24,462 nt of DNA from Chara braunii (lineage: Eukaryota > Streptophyta > Charophyceae > Charales > Characeae): the NCBI GenBank assembly GCA_003427395.1, contig BFEA01000031.1, forward strand, positions 1,609,676 to 1,634,137, in the 5' to 3' direction. The position numbers and the translations under genes were made by a program. Below are positions 19,779 through 24,462 of this stretch, piece after piece (the stretch's first letter is position 1; every line of letters starts with the position of its first letter). The notes beneath the pieces are model-generated. The model worked only from the letters and a program-made list of their open reading frames with translations. It was not told the DNA's origin and did no database searches.

Positions 19779-20021
19779 CATTGCTGCGTGATTACACTGT
19801 GTGACTACGCAGTGCGATCGCATAGTGTGACCGCACTACGCGGCTGTACTGTGTAACTACATTGCTGCATGATTACACTGAATGACTAAGCCATGCGATC
19901 ACGTAGTGTGACTACACTACGGGGCTATACTGTGAAATTACATTGCTGCGTAATTGCACTGTACGACTCTGCCATGCGATCACATAGTATGACTGCAATG
20001 TGTTGCTATTGCATGAGTGTA
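19779..20021 (+). repeat. Minisatellite: three 81-bp units, each of three ~27-bp monomers
   Basis: CATTGCTGCRTRATT opens each unit at 19779, 19860 and 19941, an exact 81-base period. Inside each unit three related monomers of 26, 26 and 29 bases end in YASTGTGTRAC-like strings. This is a higher-order repeat. Because 81 is divisible by three, a plus frame (19893-20078) shows a 27-residue repeat, which I take as incidental. Confidence 0.9.
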
Positions 20022-21415
20022 TGGCAGTCAGGGTTTATACGTGTGCGTTTAATCGTGTACCTAATTGTGACTGTGTGAGTTTGCTAGTGATCAGAAAACA
20101 ACTGAGCAAGTGAACATTTCACTAAGCTATTTCAATGGTCAACTGCAAGCTACCGTGAAGAAAAGTTGAAGATATCGAAATTATAGCCACCATGATCTTT
20201 TAGAGAATCAAAATGCAGACTGAGTAGCAAAGCTTAAAAGGAGGGACTGGTCTGTTTACACTGGTTTGTCATGCCCAGCCGAACCTTCGGTGAGTGGTAG
20301 AGTTCGTATTTAGAGAAAGTTCTCGCATGGGCAGGAGGCAACGCACGCTAAAGAGGATTATATATATCCTTGTAAAGTATTTAATTGATGGGGACTAGCG
20401 AGGGTTAACTCAGCTTACTTGTGAGTAAGACCAACGAATAGTGGTCGAACCATCAGTATTGAGCATAATCTGAGCGGAGTCACTTAATAATTTGAACGCG
20501 ACCATTTATCAGCAATTCCGTTGTGATGATCGGGCAGGTTAAGTTGTTGAGTTGGGTTCCCGACTTGACTTAATCTGAACTTTTGTCATATCACCTCTGG
20601 AAACTTGAGAGGACAACCAAGCACGAACGTTCCTGGATCTAACCAGTCTCCCATTCACTGACAAGTTACGTGCAAACTTATTGAAATAGCATGAGCATTG
20701 CCTATGAAGCGTTTTTATTTCATTCGTTGTGCCGGCTGATGCAGAAGAGGGGCCACAATGTTTAATGTTGCGTACGGATAGAAGTCACAATTGCCTTGCT
20801 CACCACTAAGTTAGTTGTAGTGCGGTTATACTGCTGTTGAGTCTGGCTCCACGCTGGGACTAAACTCGACTACCCAACGCTCAATTCGATTGGTCGTTGT
20901 GCCTCACCACACCTCGTTCAACTTAAACGTAATTCAGATCTGCACAGGAAAGAATGTGAGAAGCGTCTCATGCCATGCTGGTGAGAGACAAGATCACTGA
21001 TTAAGCGATTCAGAATCCTCATGGAGCAGCAACTCATTTAGAGAGAGGAACGAAGTTAACTACTTGATTTCCACAGTGACTGTCATTTTCTGAACTAGAC
21101 CTGGAAGGTAGATTGATAGTTTAGAGCTACTGATCGAATTATCGATGAATACTCCTCCACCTTGTCAAACTTACTAGGCCTCTAAGTGTCAGAACCCAGC
21201 GAGACAGAGAATCATCTACCACCCCCCCATTTTTTTTTTTTTGACAGCAAGTTGCAACAAGGGAACTGAGTGAGCAAATGTTCCACGTTTAGCTCCTTCT
21301 TACGATGCTCTGGTCAGGGAACGAACTCGAGGTTTTCATCTGTTAATTGCTATCTCTGGCTTGGACTATTGGTTCCTGTGACCGGTGAGCCGGTGCGATA
21401 AACGTCAGCGGGAAA
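20022..21415. other. Spacer before the copy 2 B frames, no gene recognised
   Basis: Contains a small hairpin CCGAACCTTCGG near 20280, a TATATATA palindrome near 20360 and a C run followed by T run at 21222-21241. Frames are short. Confidence 0.4.
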
Positions 21416-21667
21416 ATGGGGGATAGTGACACAGTGAGAGTAACTTGCTCGTTGCGCCAAAGCTTTGCAGGGGACTGGAGAGAGAATGCAGTGGAAAATT
21501 ATAATCAACTGACAGTTATAATGATGGAACACGCACTGACCCTTGTGAGGAAACACACAAAAATCGAGTACACGTACTACTTGCATGACGTTAATGGGAG
21601 GTTGTGTGCCACCATCTCATCTGTGGGCTCCGTTGAGAGGGCTAAAAGAGTTTGTGGCAACCAGTGA
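21416..21667 (+). CDS. Small B-domain protein 1, unknown, 83 residues
   Basis: ATG 21416 starts MGDSDTVRVTCSL and the frame ends at TGA 21665-21667. About 41% of residues match the tandem relative at 21897 by hand alignment, and key positions match the broken copy at 13048. Conserved points are an N-terminal strand around V7-L13 with Cys 11, Trp 21, a helix around residues 33-46 with Ala 40, the TKIEY strand at 48-52, and a C-terminal SVERAK helix. The pattern suggests a compact strand-helix-strand-helix domain (inferred). No signal peptide or membrane segment. No family recognised. Three related copies in one window, one still open next to another, argue that it is a real coding module of the repeated unit. 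Confidence 0.55.
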   Translation: MGDSDTVRVTCSLRQSFAGDWRENAVENYNQLTVIMMEHALTLVRKHTKIEYTYYLHDVNGRLCATISSVGSVERAKRVCGNQ

Positions 21668-21896
21668 GGTGAATAGGCCCACTATTTCTTGGGTAAATGA
21701 GCTTACCTCAAGGGGAACAAGGGAAGACCAGAAAAACAACACTCATTAAGCATGCAGCAGATCAGAACTTGAATAACTGCAAATCTTTATAGCACAAGGA
21801 CGACTAGTTGAATAGCAGTTAAGTGACAGAGTCAGACAGTTAGCAAACTTCACCAGTTTTCTCACCACTGTGAACCAATGCAGACGCAGTTGAGAC

Positions 21897-22151
21897 GTGG
21901 GTGATCTAGACACAGTGAGGATCTCTTGCGTTCTGCATCAAGGCCGCGCCAAAGAAGAATGGGAGAGGGAGAGAGTTATTGAGAATACCCACCGCAAGAC
22001 GACTCTCACGAGAGAGTACGCCCTGGCGGTAATAGAAAATCAGACTAAGATCGAGTACTTTTATCATTTCTACGGGGTTGATGAGAGACAACAAGCTATC
22101 TTCTCCATAATTGATTCAGTTGAAGAGGCCAGTAAAGCTAGTGGCCTTTAG
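21897..22151 (+). CDS. Small B-domain protein 2, unknown, GTG at start position
   Basis: This 84-residue frame is the tandem relative of 21416-21667, lying 481 bp downstream. It keeps MGDxDTVR-like N-terminal residues, Cys 11, the Trp, the NQTKIEY motif and the SVEEA helix. At the position of the ATG in its relative there is GTG, and a TGA stands two codons upstream. It therefore has no AUG start of its own at the homologous place. It may be a recent pseudogene, use a non-AUG start, or be joined by splicing to upstream sequence. The rest of the frame is intact. Function unknown. Confidence 0.5.
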   Translation: MGDLDTVRISCVLHQGRAKEEWERERVIENTHRKTTLTREYALAVIENQTKIEYFYHFYGVDERQQAIFSIIDSVEEASKASGL

Positions 22152-22159
22152 TGGAAGAG

Positions 22160-22330
22160 AACTCAATATTCAATTCAGCATTCAGTCCAATATTCAGTTC
22201 AACTTTCAAATCAGCACCCAAATCAACACTCAGTTCAGTTCAGCGACTAAATCAGTAAATAGATCAGCAATTCAGCAAGCAGTCCAACAATCAGTTCAGC
22301 ATTTAAGTCAGCAAGTGAATCAGAGATAAT
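22160..22330 (+). repeat. TTCAG/ATCAG-rich degenerate short repeat leader
   Basis: Strings of the type CAATTCAGCA, ATTCAGTTCA and AATCAGCA recur about every ten bases between the small domain and the second ORF. Reading through gives a Gln/Ser-rich frame (22111-22329) that I treat as by-product. The equivalent place in copy 1 (13300-13560) is also CAA/ATCA-rich but shorter in pattern. Confidence 0.55.
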
Positions 22331-22354
22331 CAACAGATATCAGACATCTTTGTC

Positions 22355-22582
22355 ATGAGTACAGTGCAATCTGCTCCAGTCAGTGAGACAGTGCTGACTA
22401 ATTTCAATCGGATCTCATGCAAGGAGGCTTTCCGTTATCAGTACGTCAATGTCATTGGTTTTGGACAAGGAGATCTGTCAATCTTCGTTGTCCGGACCAG
22501 TTTCGTTGATGGCACTATCCACGATCTGAGGCCTTACCTGAAGAAGGGCAAGGAGGCTCATGAGTATTTCGATCTAGTCTGA
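22355..22582 (+). CDS. B second ORF, first half, unknown, 75 residues
   Basis: ATG 22355 starts MSTVQSAPVSETVL. The frame closes with TGA at 22580-22582. It aligns over all 75 codons, without a gap, to 13575-13799 (44 identical residues). The best kept parts are VLTxxNxI, the central DLxIFVVxT strand, GTIxDLR and the closing KExHEYFDxV. About 16 of the identical residues differ only in synonymous bases, showing that selection acted on the protein. No catalytic motif, Cys cluster or membrane segment is seen, and no family is recognised. The closing stop is conserved in position with copy 1 even though homologous coding sequence continues after it. Confidence 0.65.
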   Translation: MSTVQSAPVSETVLTNFNRISCKEAFRYQYVNVIGFGQGDLSIFVVRTSFVDGTIHDLRPYLKKGKEAHEYFDLV

Positions 22583-22909
22583 ATCTCAGCCACCAAATAC
22601 CTCGAGCAGAGAGAGAGGGAGCTCGATGAGAGTGGCACTACGCTGATCCGCAGCTTTGGGCCAAAGCTTTATACTGACTATCACAGACCTCCTGTTCCTT
22701 CCCTTCTCACTGATGGCATAGGATGGCATGACATGATCAGCTTGGCAAAGAGATATATCTCTCCAGCGGTGATCGACATTGAGGCACTGACAGAGCCAAC
22801 CGAGTATCCATACCTCAGGCGAGTAGTCTTCTCCGTGGACGGGCTGCCTACTTTGTGGGAGGAGTTTTGCTCCATGGTTGACTTCCGTGTCATATACCTC
22901 GGATGGTAA
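22583..22909 (+). CDS. B second ORF, second half, in-frame after TGA, 108 codons
   Basis: Directly after the TGA the same frame stays open to TAA at 22907-22909. It begins ISATKYLEQRERELDE and includes LIRSFGPKLYTDYHRPPVPS, MISLAKRYISPAVIDIEAL, TEPTEYPYLRR and a Trp/aromatic-rich end (LWEEFCSMVDFRVIYLGW). Copy 1 preserves recognisable versions of the first four segments at 13806-14040 in broken frames. No ATG lies at its start; the first internal Met is near 22733. It could be reached by stop readthrough, splicing or frameshift, or be the ruined 3' half of one 183-codon gene. Function unknown. Confidence 0.5.
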   Translation: MSATKYLEQRERELDESGTTLIRSFGPKLYTDYHRPPVPSLLTDGIGWHDMISLAKRYISPAVIDIEALTEPTEYPYLRRVVFSVDGLPTLWEEFCSMVDFRVIYLGW

Positions 22910-23046
22910 TGCTCATAGCTTGCTGGTTTCAGGTGGCTCTTTGTCACGAGGTCTCAATCTCAGATTGTACGTGGGTGTGGGTCACAACACCAGGGATGGT
23001 CAATGAAATGAGAGATTGAGAGAGACTGACCAGAGGGATGAGTGAA

Positions 23047-23500
23047 GACTCTTGAGAGGTGCTGACCATGCTTGCTTATATGTACTTTCTGAGATTGTTA
23101 CGAGTTCTCATTCTTCCCTCAATCATCTTGTCTTTGTCTTGAGTCAGTCGGTCTTGATCTCCTTCTTGACATTGCTTGAAGGTTATGTTCTCGTTTGCTG
23201 ATTATGTCACAGTTCTCAAAATTCCTAAATTGGCATCTCGATATACACATGGCATATTTAATTTAATTTTCATTATCTGCATCATCATTGTTGTTCCGAA
23301 TCACAATTAAAGATTCCTAAAATCGGGGTCCGGCGAAGACCGCAATTGAAGGGTCTCGCTCGAAGCCGGGCGCACACAACAGGAAGGGATTTGCTTTATT
23401 TAATTTATATTATTTATTGCAATCGCAACCAAAATCTTGCGTGACAGCCTGTTGGCTTTCCAGGTCGCCCGAAGTGGCTTGACTGGAAAAATGTGCGACA
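23047..23500 (+). repeat. Conserved B 3' region, copy 2
   Basis: Homologous to 14584-14895 but with about 130 extra bases near 23180-23320, including AT-rich sequence. Shared strings include AATTGAAGGGTCTCRCTCGA and GACAGCCTGTT. The boundary with the purine tract falls after GTGCGACA in both copies. Confidence 0.75.
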
Positions 23501-24185
23501 GCGGGGAGCGGGAGGGGGAGTAGGGGCAGGATGAGGAGTGGGAAGAGGAGCGTAGGAAGGAAGAGCGGGAGATTGGTGACAGGAGGAGAAGGGGAAAAAT
23601 AACAATCTAGGAGGAGGACAATAAACTGAAAGGAGCACCAGGAGGCGAAGCAAAAGGATGAGTGGAAGGAGAAGGACACTGAACTCGCGGAAGAGCGCCA
23701 GGAAGCAGCGCTAGCGGAGGAGGGCATGAGAGGAACGAGACATGGAGGAGATGCCCGCAAGAGGAGGAGTCGATGAGCTGATGGAGGAGGACAGTGGAGG
23801 AGTGGGAGGAGGGGCAGGATAACTAATGGAACGAGGAGCGGTAGGGGGGAGGAAAGGAAGGATGACGAAGAGGAGGACGGCAAGCGGAAAGATTGCACGA
23901 GTACCAGGATAAGTGAAAAGAGGAGGGGGAAGATAACGAGCGAAAGGAGGAGCAAGAGGAGTGGCAGGAGGCGGAATGTGATGAGGGAGGGAAGGACGAC
24001 GTGCAAGAGGAGGCATGGGAGTAGTAGTAGTAGTAGTAGGAGGAACGGGTGCAAGAGGAGGGGGAGCGGGATGAGTAGGAGAAGGAACGGGAGAAAAAGG
24101 GGCAAGATGACGAGTTGGAGGAGTACAGTGACCGAGAGGACGAGGCGGACGGGGAGGACGATGAGTGGCAGGAGAAGGTCAACTA
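23500..24185 (+). repeat. Long purine-rich tract, copy 2
   Basis: Nearly 700 bases are dominated by AGG/GGA/GAG on the plus strand. The 289-residue minus-strand frame (24279-23410) is Leu/Pro/Ser-rich throughout, and other frames across the tract are also open, as expected when one strand lacks T. I do not call a gene. The last about 30 residues of the minus frame lie in the conserved 3' region but are broken in copy 1. Confidence 0.8.
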
Positions 24186-24370
24186 AGGGGAGGAGGATAT
24201 TTTTGTGTGGTTTCCTTTCTGCGCATTGCATCTTCGGATACAAGTACACAACAGCATGCGGTTTTGTCGCGGACTGCAAGGAGACCCGTGGCTGAACAAT
24301 AGGAGGCTGACGGCCTCGAGGGCGAGGGTGAAGAACAGGAGGACGAAGAGTTTGATATATGTATATTTAG

Positions 24371-24372
<2 letters not shown>

Positions 24373-24462
<90 letters not shown>
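24373..24462. repeat. Compound microsatellite (AC)n(AG)n
   Basis: AC repeats at 24373-24404 pass directly into AG repeats that run to the end of the window, resembling the (TG)n(AG)n array at position 1. Confidence 0.97.

Noticed and set aside
23410-24279. A 289-residue Leu-rich minus-strand ORF, the longest in the window
   Set aside because: Composition follows from the purine/pyrimidine strand bias; several other frames across the same tract are open too, and copy 1 does not preserve the frame.

Overview
The window reads as repeat-rich eukaryotic nuclear DNA. It has long dinucleotide arrays, long T runs, scattered short ORFs without ribosome-binding sites or operon packing, a recognisable piece of a Ty3/gypsy-type integrase, and one gene model that only makes sense if an intron is removed. 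No rRNA, convincing tRNA, CRISPR array or bacterial gene cluster is visible. The lineage cannot be fixed from the sequence. A plant-lineage organism such as a charophyte alga is possible, and so is another repeat-laden eukaryote.

Layout. Positions 1-2.0 kb are simple repeats and T-rich spacer. From about 2.0 to 15.3 kb lies a first, decayed copy of a composite repeat. Its blocks, in order, are E (2.07 kb), C (3.0-4.28 kb), a conserved 32-bp junction core, A (9.1-10.2 kb, a gag-like reading frame) and B (13.05-15.3 kb: a small-domain ORF, a second ORF, a conserved 3' region and a purine-rich tract). From about 15.9 to 24.2 kb the same blocks recur in the same order and orientation: E (twice), C (16.2-17.3 kb), core (17.34 kb), A (17.9-18.4 kb) and B (21.4-24.2 kb). 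Copy 2 is better preserved at every coding block. It keeps the A and B frames open where copy 1 has a frameshift or stops, and it carries two tandem versions of the small B domain.

Between C and A of copy 1, positions 4.33-9.09 kb hold material absent from copy 2. It lies mainly on the minus strand: the integrase C-terminal fragment, a chain of unrecognised frameshifted frames behind it, a candidate two-exon small gene with a TATA-like element, and a 47-residue cysteine-rich ORF.

The simplest overall reading is two diverged copies of a large, undescribed mobile-element-like unit, the first interrupted by other element debris. The strongest evidence that the B frames once made protein is a hand alignment of two copies 8.8 kb apart: 44 of 75 residues are identical, and many identical residues use different third codon bases. 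All comparisons were made by eye; no database search was possible.
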